Source: Brucella anthropi ATCC 49188
GTDB lineage: Bacteria; Pseudomonadota; Alphaproteobacteria; Rhizobiales; Rhizobiaceae
DNA: 64,000 nucleotides
Assembly (NCBI RefSeq): GCF_000017405.1
Contig: NC_009667.1
Span: 2,466,001 to 2,530,000, forward strand
Direction of reading: 5' to 3'
Part shown: piece by piece, positions 1 through 9,062 of the stretch
Numbering within the stretch: the stretch's first letter is position 1
How the letters are laid out: each line of letters begins with the position of its first letter
The notes under the pieces: generated by a model
Database searches by the model: none
Told to the model about the DNA's origin: nothing
Seen by the model: only the letters and a program-made list of their open reading frames with translations
Translations under genes and position numbers: made by a program

Positions 1-541
1 TTTCCGCTTTTGCCGCCGCGGGCTTTCGGGGAGCCGGCTTTGCAACGGAAGCCGCCTTCGGCGCAGCCTTCGTTTTGGCTACAGTGACTTCGGTCACTTT
101 GGTTTCGGCCTTCGGTGCAGTCTTTCGGGTCGCCTTCTTGGGCGCTGCGGCTTTTTCCACAGCAGGCGGAACCGGTGCGCCACCGGCATCAACCGGCGTC
201 GTCACTTCAGCGACTTTTTCAGGTGTCGCCGGAGACATGGAAGACGTGGACTGAAGGCCCGAGCGCAGATCCTCGCCCGCACTTCGAATCGGATCGAATA
301 CCTGCGTGATCTTCGAGCGCGGGTCTAGCTTGCGGGTCTCGTCGATGATGTTCTTGACGTCGTCAAGCTCAGCCTCTTTCAAGGCTTCGTCGAACTGCTG
401 CTTGAACTCATTGGCGGTGGCACGCATGCGCGCTGTCGCCTTGCCGAATGCACGCAGCATTTTCGGCAAATCCTTGGGACCGACCACCACGATCATCACG
501 ATCGCAATAATCAGAAGTTCAGACCAACCGATGTCGAACAT
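1..541 (-). CDS. tatB: Sec-independent translocase subunit TatB (3' end cut by the window)
   Basis: Twin-arginine translocation component TatB, which with TatC forms the receptor for folded RR-signal precursors in the inner membrane. The protein begins MFDIGWSELLIIAIVMIVVV: the short N-terminal membrane helix with the conserved Glu, followed by the G-P hinge (GPKDLP) and an amphipathic helix. After about residue 100 it becomes a long Ala/Lys/Pro-rich tail, still open at the window edge after 180 residues, which is long for TatB but usual in rhizobia. It follows tatA on the same strand; tatC would be expected just beyond the left edge. Start set at the ATG (541) opening the MFDIG motif. Confidence 0.93.
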   Translation of the reverse strand, partial: MFDIGWSELLIIAIVMIVVVGPKDLPKMLRAFGKATARMRATANEFKQQFDEALKEAELDDVKNIIDETRKLDPRSKITQVFDPIRSAGEDLRSGLQSTSSMSPATPEKVAEVTTPVDAGGAPVPPAVEKAAAPKKATRKTAPKAETKVTEVTVAKTKAAPKAASVAKPAPRKPAAAKAE

Positions 542-660
542 ATTCTTGATACCCCGCGCAATTCGCGCGCGCGTCCCGTCTTTCGGCGGAAAACCGCACT
601 TGTAAATGGCAAAATATGCTGCGCGCGCTTGCACGTGCACAGCATGCTTTATCCGTTAGA

Positions 661-891
661 TCAGGACTTGGTGGTTTTCTTGACGTCGTTGACGGTTTCG
701 TCAGCCTTGGCGTCGATCGTACGACCCGAATCCCGCGCGTCATCCTTGGCGTCTTCGTCGGACATGCCCTGCTTGAAGTTCTTGATGCCCTTGGCAACAT
801 CACCCATCAGCTCGGGAATCTTGCCGCGGCCAAACAGAAGAAGGACAACCGCCAGGACGATCAGCCAGTGCCAGATGGAAAAGCTACCCAT
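661..891 (-). CDS. tatA: Sec-independent translocase subunit TatA
   Basis: Pore-forming TatA subunit of the twin-arginine translocon, 76 residues. It opens [20 protein letters not shown] (single membrane helix), then [20 protein letters not shown], the canonical hinge and amphipathic helix, and a charged Lys/Asp tail. A longer reading from 924 is possible, but the family always starts at the MGS-hydrophobic segment, so 891 is preferred. It lies between scpB and tatB; the order scpA-scpB-tatA-tatB is typical of Rhizobiales. Confidence 0.95.
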   Translation of the reverse strand: MGSFSIWHWLIVLAVVLLLFGRGKIPELMGDVAKGIKNFKQGMSDEDAKDDARDSGRTIDAKADETVNDVKKTTKS

Positions 892-1036
892 TTTATTCCT
901 CTCATTGCCGCGAACGCGCGGCATGTTCCTGCAATGCCAGTTACGATTTAAGCGCTTTCAACAAATCTTTCAAACAGAAGTGTGACGGTGAACGGCTTTG
1001 CGACAAATAAAATTGGCTCCAAAGGCCATACTGAGA

Positions 1037-1765
1037 CTATTCACCGCGTGGGGCGAGCAAGCCAAGGCTTTCCAGATCGATATCTTCGAGCGGCTCTTCG
1101 TCTTCTGTCAGCTCATCCGGGTCGATATTCGGCACCGGAACGGCAAAGCTCGATGGCATACGTGCCGAGAGCAGCCCTGCCCCGCGCAGCTCTTCCAGTC
1201 CCGGCAAATCGCGGATTTCCGGAAGGCCGAAATGGTCGAGAAACGAGTCGGTCGTGCCATAGGTGACCGGACGACCGGGCGTACGACGGCGTCCGCGCAA
1301 TTTGATCCAGCCGGTCTCCATGAGGACATCCAGTGTGCCCTTTGAGGTCTCCACACCGCGGATATCTTCCAGCTCGGCGCGCGTGACCGGCTGGTGATAG
1401 GCGATGATGGCAAGCACTTCCATCGCGGCGCGGGACAGCTTGCGCTGCTGCACAGCTTCGCGGCTCATAAGAAAGGCGAGATCGGGTGCCGTACGGAACG
1501 CCCACGCACTGCCAACCTGAACAAGGTGCACGCCGCGCGTTTCATATATTTTCTGCAAATGTTTCAACACTGGCGCGACGTCAACATTGGCAGGCAGACG
1601 TTCGGCCAATGCGCGTTCGGAAACCGGTTCAGAGGACGCAAAAACAATGGCCTCGACAATGCGCGCAAGATCAGCAAGCCCCTGCGTCAAGACAGAAACT
1701 TCCGTTTCGATCTGATCGTCGTCACTATCGATTTCAGCCAGATTTCGACGTTCCGCCTCAGACAT
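1037..1765 (-). CDS. scpB: Segregation and condensation protein ScpB
   Basis: ScpB, the kleisin-associated winged-helix subunit of the SMC-ScpAB condensin that organises and segregates the chromosome. The core contains the winged-helix signature region (SRAAMEVLAIIAYHQPVTRAE) and the RGR...GRPVTYGTT segment of the second winged helix. The C-terminus is acidic and ends LLAPRGE. The ATG at 1765 is chosen because it overlaps the scpA stop by 8 bases (ATGTCTGA), indicating translational coupling; the frame stays open further upstream, but that part lies within scpA. Confidence 0.95.
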   Translation of the reverse strand: MSEAERRNLAEIDSDDDQIETEVSVLTQGLADLARIVEAIVFASSEPVSERALAERLPANVDVAPVLKHLQKIYETRGVHLVQVGSAWAFRTAPDLAFLMSREAVQQRKLSRAAMEVLAIIAYHQPVTRAELEDIRGVETSKGTLDVLMETGWIKLRGRRRTPGRPVTYGTTDSFLDHFGLPEIRDLPGLEELRGAGLLSARMPSSFAVPVPNIDPDELTEDEEPLEDIDLESLGLLAPRGE

Positions 1766-2636
1766 CCTCGTCCTCATCCAATTCGCTGATATCTCCTGTC
1801 GCCCGGATATAGATCGGCTCGAAAGGAGCGTTTTGCCTGACTTCCAGTTTGCCTTCACGCACAAGCTCAAGACTGGCGGCGAAGGAACTCGCGAGCGCCG
1901 AAGCTCTTTCTCGGGGCGAAAGCGTATAATCGATCAGGAAGCGATCGAGAGAAATCCAGTCGCCCACCGATCCCATCAAACGCACGAGCGCCACACGAGC
2001 TTCCTTCAATGACCAGACTGCGCGCTTGGCAATCTGCACCTGCGACACGGCCTGTCGCTGGCGCTGCGAAGCATAGGCGGTAAGAAGATCGTACAGCGTT
2101 CCAGAAAACTGGCTGGTCCTGTCCACCATGACCATTTCCGGCATACCGCGCGCAAAAACATCCCGCCCCAGCCGGTTGCGGTTGACGAGTTTCGCCGCCG
2201 CATCGCGCATGGCTTCAAGTCTCTTCAAACGGTAATGCAACGAAGCAGCCAGTTCTTCGCCGGTCGCTCCATCATCGCCCTGTTGCTTCGGGATCAGCAG
2301 CTTCGATTTGAGATAGGCAAGCCATGCAGCCATGACGAGATAGTCAGCTGCAAGTTCGAGGCGCAAGGCGCGTGCCTGTTCCACGAACACCAGATACTGC
2401 TCTGCAAGTGCAAGAACGGAAATACGGGCGAGATCGACGCGCTGGCTCCGCGCAAGGTGGAGCAGCAAATCAAGCGGGCCTTCAAACCCCTGCACATCGA
2501 TGAGAAGCGACGGTTCACTTTCGCTACGCTCGGAATCGCCCTGCCACAGCGCGTCCATCGGCACGAGCGTGCCGTCTTTGCCGTCTGTGTCTGCTCCCGA
2601 TGCCGCCAAACCCGTTTCCCTGCTGATAAGGTCCAC
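1758..2636 (-). CDS. scpA: Segregation and condensation protein ScpA
   Basis: ScpA kleisin, which bridges the SMC heads and recruits ScpB. It carries the family opening DVQGFEGPLDLLLHLARSQ about residue 45 and the SKLLIPK segment; the C-terminal winged helix ends in the acidic run DELDEDEDV. The listed start is a GTG at 2636 inside a perfect 10-bp-stem hairpin (2634-2657), which would bury it; an ATG at 2558 (MDALWQGD) is an alternative. It lies 46 bases after nagZ and overlaps scpB. A nagZ-scpA-scpB-tatAB order is common in relatives. Confidence 0.94.
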   Translation of the reverse strand: MDLISRETGLAASGADTDGKDGTLVPMDALWQGDSERSESEPSLLIDVQGFEGPLDLLLHLARSQRVDLARISVLALAEQYLVFVEQARALRLELAADYLVMAAWLAYLKSKLLIPKQQGDDGATGEELAASLHYRLKRLEAMRDAAAKLVNRNRLGRDVFARGMPEMVMVDRTSQFSGTLYDLLTAYASQRQRQAVSQVQIAKRAVWSLKEARVALVRLMGSVGDWISLDRFLIDYTLSPRERASALASSFAASLELVREGKLEVRQNAPFEPIYIRATGDISELDEDEDV

Positions 2637-2657
2637 CGGCGGATCAGTCCGCCGGTG
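2634..2657. repeat. Perfect hairpin between nagZ and scpA
   Basis: A perfect inverted repeat (arm CACCGGCGGA, loop TCAG, mirrored arm) in the 46-base gap between nagZ and scpA. There is no T-tract, so it is not a typical terminator. It may stabilise the nagZ mRNA 3' end or modulate scpA translation, because it covers the GTG at 2636. Confidence 0.6.
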
Positions 2658-2682
2658 AAGTCAGTTTACCAAGTTTTGACGA

Positions 2683-3702
2683 TTACGCTATCAGTTCGAA
2701 CATGGCGTTGAATTCTGCACGCAGTTCGTCCTCATCGGAAAGATCGGGATCGCCTGCATAAACTTCGGCCAGATCGGCACGACGCTTCGCCTTGCCTTCA
2801 AGAACCGGCACACGCGCTGCAACCTGCTTCAGTTCTTCCATCACACCTGCGCAATAGAGAACCATATCACAACCGGCACCGATGATGCCGTCCGCAATGT
2901 CACCGAGTTCGCCCGAAAGCGCCTTCATGGAAATGTCGTCGCTCATGACAAGACCATCGAACTGGATGACATCGCGAATGATCGTGTTGATGACAGTCGG
3001 TGACAATGTCGAAGGGCGCTGCGGATCGATGCAATCGAATACGACATGCGCCGTCATTGCCATTGGCAGGTCATTGAGCGCCTTGAACGGCACGAAATCA
3101 TGCGCAACCAGCTCATTCAGGGGAACCGTGACACGCGCCAGCTCCTTGTGGGTGTCGGCAAACGCACGGCCGTGCCCCGGCATATGCTTGACCACAGGCA
3201 GCAGACCACCGGCAAGCAAGCCTTCAGCAGCAGCTCGCCCCATTTCTGCAACCGCCTGCGGGTTCTTGGAATAGGCTCGCGCGCCGATAACATCATGTGC
3301 GCCTTCGACGGGTACGTCCAGAACCGGCAGGCAGTCCACATTGACGCCAACCTTCAGCAAATCGAATGCATGCAGGCGGGCATGAAGCCACGCAGCTCGC
3401 AGACCTGCTTCGCGATCACGCGCATAGATCGCACCGACTTCCGAGGCCGAAGGATAGTTTGGAACGAGCGGCGGGCGAAGGCGCTGCACGCGTCCACCTT
3501 CCTGATCAATGAAAACCGGCGTCTGGTGCCGCCCCGTCAGGTCGCGCATGTGCGCCGTCAGCTCGGAAACCTGTTCCAGACTTTCGACATTGCGTGCAAA
3601 AAGAATAAAGCCCCAAGGTCTTTCATCGCGGAAAAACGCGATTTCGTCCTCAGTCAGTTTCGTTCCCGACACACCGGCAATCCATGCCTTGCACTCTTTC
3701 AT
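2683..3702 (-). CDS. nagZ: Beta-N-acetylhexosaminidase NagZ (GH3)
   Basis: Cytoplasmic glycoside hydrolase family 3 enzyme that removes GlcNAc from anhydro-muropeptides during peptidoglycan recycling; its product 1,6-anhydroMurNAc-peptide is linked to AmpC induction where AmpR exists. The 339-residue protein carries FIDQEGGRVQRL (about 64-75) and the NagZ catalytic loop KHMPGHGRAFADTH (about 172-185), with the Asp/His pair typical of NagZ, and MSDDISM near 255. ATG 3702 is chosen over 3828 because of a GGGGAAGAG ribosome binding site 5 bases upstream and the usual family length. The class C intron ends 86 bases upstream, so transcription must come from the short 3' exon DNA or from the intron. 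Confidence 0.95.
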   Translation of the reverse strand: MKECKAWIAGVSGTKLTEDEIAFFRDERPWGFILFARNVESLEQVSELTAHMRDLTGRHQTPVFIDQEGGRVQRLRPPLVPNYPSASEVGAIYARDREAGLRAAWLHARLHAFDLLKVGVNVDCLPVLDVPVEGAHDVIGARAYSKNPQAVAEMGRAAAEGLLAGGLLPVVKHMPGHGRAFADTHKELARVTVPLNELVAHDFVPFKALNDLPMAMTAHVVFDCIDPQRPSTLSPTVINTIIRDVIQFDGLVMSDDISMKALSGELGDIADGIIGAGCDMVLYCAGVMEELKQVAARVPVLEGKAKRRADLAEVYAGDPDLSDEDELRAEFNAMFELIA

Positions 3703-3822
3703 GCGCTCTTCCCCAAAATTGTCTGGAAATGCTGTACTCAAACAACCCTGCCCCGGTTTAACCGAAAAGAACAAGGCTTGGTAGTGGAATCGGGTAGGAG
3801 GGCATTTTAGGCCCTCCTCCCA

Positions 3823-3857
3823 CACCACCGTACGTACGGTTCCGTATACGGCGGTTC
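3823..3857 (-). ncRNA. Group II intron domain V
   Basis: 34-35 nt catalytic hairpin starting GAACCGCCGTATACGG at 3857 and closing GTACGGTGGTG. It has the paired CCG/CGG base and the bulged distal helix of bacterial class C domain V. The maturase TGA overlaps its first bases. Confidence 0.85.
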
Positions 3858-5289
3858 ATGAAGCGTAGTATAGGCGTCGGTGTTCCTTCAGGAACGAGAT
3901 CAGCCCGATTTTGGTGAAGTAGGCATTCGGTAGGGCTTCGTGCATGTGTGAGGTTCTGGCATTCCACCATGGTCCCCGGCCATTGCTGGCACTTATCCAT
4001 GCACGCTCCTTCTTTATGCCTCGTTGCATCAGGTTTCTTGCGCGCGCGGCTGGTTTCGTCCATTGCCGCCACAGGGTAGCCCGCAGCTTGCGGTGAACCC
4101 ATCCATCCATTTCCTCGAACGTCCCCTTCACGTCAGCCAGCTTAAAGTAAGCTGTCCAGCCGCGCAGGATCGGCGCTAGGTCCTTGATGGTGGCGTCAAT
4201 GGCCCGGCCACGCCCAGCCCGGAACTGGGCTTTCAGTTTGCCACGAAGACGCTTCACACTTTGTACCGCCACCTTGAGGCGGGGCATACGGTGGAACGTC
4301 ATCGTATAACCCAAAAAGACCCGGTTCCATGGATGGTCAACAGCACTTTTGGTGGCGTTGACCTTCAGCTTCAGTCTCCTTCCAAGGAAGGCGGTGAGCG
4401 AAGCCATCACCCGTTGACCGGCACGTATTGACCGCACATAGATATTACAGTCGTCGGCGTAGCGGCAGAAGCGATGTCCGCGCTGTTCCAGTTCCTTGTC
4501 CAGATCGTCGAGCAGGACGTTCGATAATAGCGGAGACAGGGGACCGCCCTGCGGCGTTCCCTCGCTTCGCATTGTCGTCATCCCGCCCATCATCAACCCG
4601 GCTTGCAGATAACGGCGGATCAACCGCAGCACCCGTTTGTCGTAGACCTTGCGTGCCACTCGTGCCATCAGCACATCGTGGTTTACCCGGTCGAAGAACT
4701 TCTCCAGATCAAGATCAACCACAACGCGGTAACCGTCGGCCACATAGGACCGTGCGGCAAGGATCGCATCATGGGCACTCCGCTCCGGCCTAAAGCCGAA
4801 AGAGGAATTGGAGAAGCCTGGGTCGAAGATCGGCATCAGCACCTGATGTATCGCCTGCTGGATGAGGCGGTCGAGAACCGTGGGAATGCCAAGAAGGCGT
4901 TTCCCGCCGCCGGGCTTGGGGATTTCCACCCCGCGCACCGGCGCTGGCTCATACCGACCCGCCAGCAGGTCTTCCCTGATGCGCGGCCAATGCGATACGA
5001 GATGCTGCTTCAGGTCGCCAACGCTCATCTTGTCGATGCCCGCCGCTCCCTTGTTCGACACCACGCGGTGTAAGGCCGCTATCATGTTATCGCGACTGAC
5101 GATCATTTCCATCAGTTGCATCGCGTCCTTCGGTTGTGAGTTGGACGATCCTGCCGTGACGTTTGATGCGCCCAAGGCATCCTCTCGCAGCTTCCGGCCA
5201 CTACCTTCCGCATGGGCATGGGGCGTTTCAGCTCCATTATCTGCATCTGCTGTCGTCATCGAAAGATCGTTCTCCATCCGACACTTCAT
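3856..5289 (-). CDS. ltrA: Group II intron reverse transcriptase/maturase
   Basis: Intron-encoded RT that assists splicing and copies the intron into new sites by target-primed reverse transcription. Visible parts: RT motif region KPGGGKRLLGIPTVLDRLIQ, FGFRPERSAHDA, the fourth motif GTPQGGPLSPLLSN, the catalytic FCRYADD (YADD encoded at 4463-4452), and domain X (PILRGWTAYFKLA ... WVHRKLRATLWRQW). There is no C-terminal HNH endonuclease, as expected for class C. The frame stays open to 5376; ATG 5289 is preferred for its GAAGGG ribosome binding site, with 5277 and 5259 as alternatives. No frameshift or internal stop is seen, so it could be active. Confidence 0.93.
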   Translation of the reverse strand: MKCRMENDLSMTTADADNGAETPHAHAEGSGRKLREDALGASNVTAGSSNSQPKDAMQLMEMIVSRDNMIAALHRVVSNKGAAGIDKMSVGDLKQHLVSHWPRIREDLLAGRYEPAPVRGVEIPKPGGGKRLLGIPTVLDRLIQQAIHQVLMPIFDPGFSNSSFGFRPERSAHDAILAARSYVADGYRVVVDLDLEKFFDRVNHDVLMARVARKVYDKRVLRLIRRYLQAGLMMGGMTTMRSEGTPQGGPLSPLLSNVLLDDLDKELEQRGHRFCRYADDCNIYVRSIRAGQRVMASLTAFLGRRLKLKVNATKSAVDHPWNRVFLGYTMTFHRMPRLKVAVQSVKRLRGKLKAQFRAGRGRAIDATIKDLAPILRGWTAYFKLADVKGTFEEMDGWVHRKLRATLWRQWTKPAARARNLMQRGIKKERAWISASNGRGPWWNARTSHMHEALPNAYFTKIGLISFLKEHRRLYYAS

Positions 5290-5719
5290 GTTCAGCCCTT
5301 CGCCGTCCGGTACGGCTACTACGGCATCTGCTGACTTCTGCCGCCCTATTCCGTCGCTTCTCAGCGGCGGTAGCACACCGTTGCCGGTGGCGAGGCGACA
5401 GATCTCCCGAGGTAAGACGCGTGACCTTCATGCCATATACCTGTCGCATCTACAGCCGCATCATCCGGGTGATATCGGGCTTTGGGTAAATGGGCCCCCT
5501 TGCCCTGATGCGACTGCCTCTTATGCGCTTCCTGTTCGTCAGGCCGGCACTTTGCTTACAGCTTCCTTCAGACCCCGCCTTACGACAACGCCCTTGCTGT
5601 TCGGCTAACGGTTCCCATCACCAGGGCCCGTAGAGGACTTTCACCTCCAAGTCATCGAACGGATACCATCCCGGTCGAGCGATGCTTGCGCACCACGCGC
5701 CATGCTCGGCGCACCCATG

Positions 5720-5750
5720 AAAAAGGGCGACCGAGGCCGCCCTTTCCATA
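5720..5750 (-). terminator. Terminator of the SPOR-domain gene, target of the intron
   Basis: Downstream of the SPOR gene stop the minus strand reads GGGCGGCC-TCGG-TCGCCC followed by TTTTT: a Rho-independent terminator. The intron begins 5 bases after the T-tract (CATGG), the position class C introns choose. Confidence 0.85.
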
Positions 5751-5766
5751 TTCAATGTCCGACAAA

Positions 5767-8748
5767 TCACTGCGTTACGAAGCAGCTGCCGCCAGCGGAC
5801 TTAAGGCGTCCGCAAAGTGCGGATGCATCTTCCTTGGAACCACCCTGAACGCGGACACGATAGTAGGTGCCCTTGCCCGGAATGTCGGCACGCTTGATGT
5901 CGACGCTGCGGCCACCGATTACGCTGCCATACTTCTGGGCCATATTGGCATAGGACTTCTGTGCCAGCTCGGCAGATGGCTGCGAAGCAATCTGGATGAA
6001 ATAACCGCCTGCACCTGCTGCCGATGCAACCTGCGACGCTGCCGGAGCAGGATTGGTTGCAGCCGGAGCCTGCGTGCGCTGCGGAACATTGCCGACGATG
6101 TTGACCGGTTGTTCAGCAGGCCGTGATGGCACCACCGGAGCACGGACAGGAAGACGCGGCGCTTCCGCAGCCGGCTCAGGCTGTTGTGTCACAGGAGCCG
6201 GTGCAGGTGTTTGCGCAGCCGGTTCTGCCGGTACGTTGCCAGCGGCCAGCGCAGCAATTTCATCACCACCGGCGGGAGCCGCCGGCTGAGCAGTGTTTGC
6301 TGGTGGCAGCTGCGAGGCTGTTTCCTGCGGAGCCGGAGAAGGCTGGACAATAGAGCCGTCTGGACGAACGATCATGGTTTCCACTTCGCGCGGCTGGACC
6401 AATGGCGCATTGTGGTTCGTGTTCTGATTCTCGGCCGAAGCATTATTCGTCACTGGCGGCTCGTCAGGCGTATTGTCCGCCATGTTCTCGCTGTCATCCG
6501 TGCCGGAAATGTCCACTGGCTCTTCACCGGAAGTAATCAGAGACTTTTGTTCCGGATTGTTCGGCAGCGTACCGGCAACGCGGTCATAAACCGCCTTGTC
6601 CTGGTTCGGTACCGTGGCACCGCCCGGATTTTCCGGCTGCATTTTGATCGGCTGATTGTCGGCACGAATCACGACCGGCTCACCGGAACCGCTACCTCCG
6701 AGGAAGTGATAGCCGATCCCGCCAAGAAGCACCGCCGCACCGGCCACGCTGGCCAGAATAAGACCACGACGGCCACGAACCGGGCGATTACGATAAGCTT
6801 CGGCAGCGCTGCCAAGATCATCGTCCGCCTGCATCGCAGCGCGTTCGCCAAAGTCGCCTCCTTCAAGGGTCTGTGCACCCTGGGCTGCCCAATGGTTATA
6901 GAAGTCGTCTTCATTGCCCAACGGATTGGAGGCTTTTGGCTGTGCTGGCGCCTGGGCTGTTGCCTGTGAGCGGCCATACGCTCCCGCAGCTGCGGCAGCG
7001 CCGACACCCACTGCTGCAGCACCGACAGCAGCACCAAGGCTGGCACCGGAGTTTGGCAGATAGCTCGAAGCGCTTTCGCGGAATATGTCCTCAAAAGCCC
7101 TGTCAGCTTCGCTCTGTGCGTCTGTTTTTGCCGATTCATCCACACCAACCGTGTTGAAGACCTCGGCGAATTCGGCTTCGAGATCAGTCAAACCGGCGTT
7201 GGTTTCTTCTTCGCCGTAGTTGATTTCCGGCAAATCGAGGGAATGCGTCTGCTCAACCTTTTCTTCGGCCACGCTCAAGGTTTCGACTTCGGGCGCCGGG
7301 GCGCTGACCGCAGCCGTATGAGCACCGCCGAACTGCTGGAACGAAGTCGATGAAGAACGGTAATCGTCGTCCGGACGCACCGCATGTGCGTAGGCGGTGG
7401 CTTCTTCTTCAGGTTCCGAGCTCAGATCGAGATCATCTTCCGTGAAGAAATCATCTTCGCTGAAAGCGTTCTCATCCTGAATGCTGGAAACATCGCCGGA
7501 CATTTCGAAACCGAAATCATCTTCCGAAAGGCTGATTTCATCCAGCTCCGAAAGGTCGTCTTCGGTTCCTTCAGCAGCGATTGCAGCGGCTGTTTCCTCA
7601 ACATTGAACGAAAAATCGTCGTCGAAAGAGAAATCGTCGTCGTCGCCAAGAGAAGGCGCAGTTTCTGTAACCGGCGCATAGTCGGCCTGCGGGGCTGTCG
7701 CCACTGCGTCCTGCCCTGCGATGCCCGAGGAGAAATTGCTCCGCGTATAGTACGGATATCCTGCAGGCACGACCTGAGGCTGAGGCGCATAGGTTTCAAC
7801 GGGTGCAGCCGTCTGTGGTGCAGCATCGTAAGCCGGCTCATCGAGCTGCAGATCATCGAAATGCAAATCTGCAAGCTCGGTCTCGTCTTGATATCCAACA
7901 TTCTGCACCGGCACCACGTCGTGGTGGACGTAGGGCTCCTCTGCAGGCGCGACATGGGACGCGACATGGGACGCGACATGGGAAAACCGGGTCTCGTCGT
8001 GAGACACTGGCTGCGGCTCATCGCCGAAAAGGAGATTTTCCAGCTCGTCCTCAAGCGAAACCGGCGCAGCGGTGGCATAGGACTGTTCGGCAGGCTCAAC
8101 AGCCTGAACGTTCCAGTCATGATCGCGCGCAGGCTGATAAGCCTCTTGATGCGGCTCTATGGCTGGCTGATAGATGGTCGGATCGTAATCGGTCTGATCG
8201 ACATGAAGCGGCTCGACAGTTTCCCGGCGAGCGTAGACCGACGACGATGCGGCATAGGTCTCTTCGTTCGAATCGCGTGCAGTCGAATAATCACTGTAGT
8301 CGAATTGCGGCACAGGTTCAGTGCGGTCAGCTTCTTCGAACTCAAGTGCTTCGAATGAGGGCGTTTCTAATTCGGGCGCCTGCTCATCTTCATCCATTTG
8401 AAGATCAAGCTCGTCTTCCAGAGCCGAAGCAAGTTCTTCCTCATGAATCAGAGGCTCATCCAACAGATGAGAATCATCTTGTGCAGGGGTCGCTGCGAAC
8501 TGTGACGGGTCCGTAGGCTGAGAATAATCATTGAAGTCACCGAGCAATTCGCGCTCCAGATCCAGCGATGGATCGAAGCCCGGCTCTGTCCGGTTATCTT
8601 CAAAGTAACTAGGTCGGCGCTCATTCCAAGCGACGTTGTCATCAGCAGGCGTGCCGAAGTCCATGATCCGCGACAGTTCCATCAGTGGATCGTCTTCGTG
8701 CAACGGACGCTCGCCGTAATTACGGGGATTTGCACTGCTGTCCGTCAT
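5767..8748 (-). CDS. Large acidic SPOR-domain membrane protein
   Basis: 993-residue protein in three parts. Residues 1-655 form an extremely acidic, low-complexity cytoplasmic region with repeats such as DDFSFDDDFSF and EDDFFTEDDLDL. One membrane helix lies near residues 660-680 (GLILASVAGAAVLLGGIGYHF). A Pro/Ala/Gln-rich periplasmic linker follows, then a C-terminal SPOR domain (about 913-993, starting GGYFIQIASQPS). SPOR domains bind denuded septal glycan, so a role in cell division or septal wall processing is likely; the acidic region is uncharacterised. It contains a 3x12-bp tandem repeat giving SHVASHVASHVA. It lies between argS and nagZ on the same strand. Confidence 0.9.
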   Translation of the reverse strand: MTDSSANPRNYGERPLHEDDPLMELSRIMDFGTPADDNVAWNERRPSYFEDNRTEPGFDPSLDLERELLGDFNDYSQPTDPSQFAATPAQDDSHLLDEPLIHEEELASALEDELDLQMDEDEQAPELETPSFEALEFEEADRTEPVPQFDYSDYSTARDSNEETYAASSSVYARRETVEPLHVDQTDYDPTIYQPAIEPHQEAYQPARDHDWNVQAVEPAEQSYATAAPVSLEDELENLLFGDEPQPVSHDETRFSHVASHVASHVAPAEEPYVHHDVVPVQNVGYQDETELADLHFDDLQLDEPAYDAAPQTAAPVETYAPQPQVVPAGYPYYTRSNFSSGIAGQDAVATAPQADYAPVTETAPSLGDDDDFSFDDDFSFNVEETAAAIAAEGTEDDLSELDEISLSEDDFGFEMSGDVSSIQDENAFSEDDFFTEDDLDLSSEPEEEATAYAHAVRPDDDYRSSSTSFQQFGGAHTAAVSAPAPEVETLSVAEEKVEQTHSLDLPEINYGEEETNAGLTDLEAEFAEVFNTVGVDESAKTDAQSEADRAFEDIFRESASSYLPNSGASLGAAVGAAAVGVGAAAAAGAYGRSQATAQAPAQPKASNPLGNEDDFYNHWAAQGAQTLEGGDFGERAAMQADDDLGSAAEAYRNRPVRGRRGLILASVAGAAVLLGGIGYHFLGGSGSGEPVVIRADNQPIKMQPENPGGATVPNQDKAVYDRVAGTLPNNPEQKSLITSGEEPVDISGTDDSENMADNTPDEPPVTNNASAENQNTNHNAPLVQPREVETMIVRPDGSIVQPSPAPQETASQLPPANTAQPAAPAGGDEIAALAAGNVPAEPAAQTPAPAPVTQQPEPAAEAPRLPVRAPVVPSRPAEQPVNIVGNVPQRTQAPAATNPAPAASQVASAAGAGGYFIQIASQPSAELAQKSYANMAQKYGSVIGGRSVDIKRADIPGKGTYYRVRVQGGSKEDASALCGRLKSAGGSCFVTQ
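7949..7983. repeat. 12-bp tandem repeat, three units, inside the SPOR gene
   Basis: The unit GCGACATGGGAC is repeated almost three times in frame and encodes SHVA repeats. Because the unit is a multiple of three, changes in copy number would alter length without breaking the frame. Confidence 0.85.
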
Positions 8749-9015
8749 AGCGTGTTCCTAACTCAAACCCTGGACGTCGCAAGACGTCTCCATACATTGC
8801 TTTGTAGCGAGGCAATGTGGGCAAAAGTTGACGGAAGTTTCCTGCGCCAGAAGGAAGACCAATGACTTGCGTTCATTATGGCCTTCCACCTGTTCGACTT
8901 GCCAACTTTTGCCTTCAATCAGTCTTTCGACCTGAAAAGCTTCGTGACAGTCGCCTGACCTCCGAAGTCATCTCGAACCACATAGTGCGGCCCGTGAGCT
9001 GCGGAGACCATTCTT
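8749..9015. other. Intergenic region between argS and the SPOR gene
   Basis: About 270 bases with no convincing gene. It should hold the SPOR gene promoter (minus strand). The only clear structure is the palindromic element that begins at the argS stop codon (9016-9062). Confidence 0.5.
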
Positions 9016-9062
9016 CGAGTATAATCCATCTCAAAAGGCTTTCACCTTCGAACTATACTCTA
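9016..9062 (-). repeat. Palindromic element overlapping the argS stop codon
   Basis: On the minus strand the element begins with the argS stop itself (TAGAGTATAGTTCGAAGG...) and closes with GGATTATACTCG, forming an imperfect hairpin. Its layout matches the elements at 20548 and 22617: a TAGAGYRTA-like start, an inner GAAA-type region, and a mirrored end. Confidence 0.6.

Larger units (their letters stand above)
3789..5714 (-). mobile_element. Group II intron, bacterial class C (IIC)
   Basis: Complete 1.9 kb retroelement on the minus strand. The 5' end reads GTGCGCCGAGCATGGCGC at 5714, matching the IIC pattern of GUGYG followed at once by a short hairpin. Domain I contains GAGGTGAAAGTCC and the GAAGGAAGC segment. 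Domain V (about 3857-3823) has the characteristic CCGTATACGG / CGTACGTACGG helices, and domain VI ends CTACCCGAT at 3789. The maturase ORF occupies domain IV and its stop touches domain V. The 5' exon ends in a terminator hairpin plus T-tract, the known target of class C introns. Boundaries rest on pattern matching and could shift by a base or two. Confidence 0.9.

Noticed and set aside
5688..5693. Second GTGCG at 5693 as the intron 5' end
   Set aside because: The GTGCG at 5714 begins the GCGCC/GGCGC hairpin expected at the 5' end of class C introns and is directly behind the terminator, so 5714 fits better.
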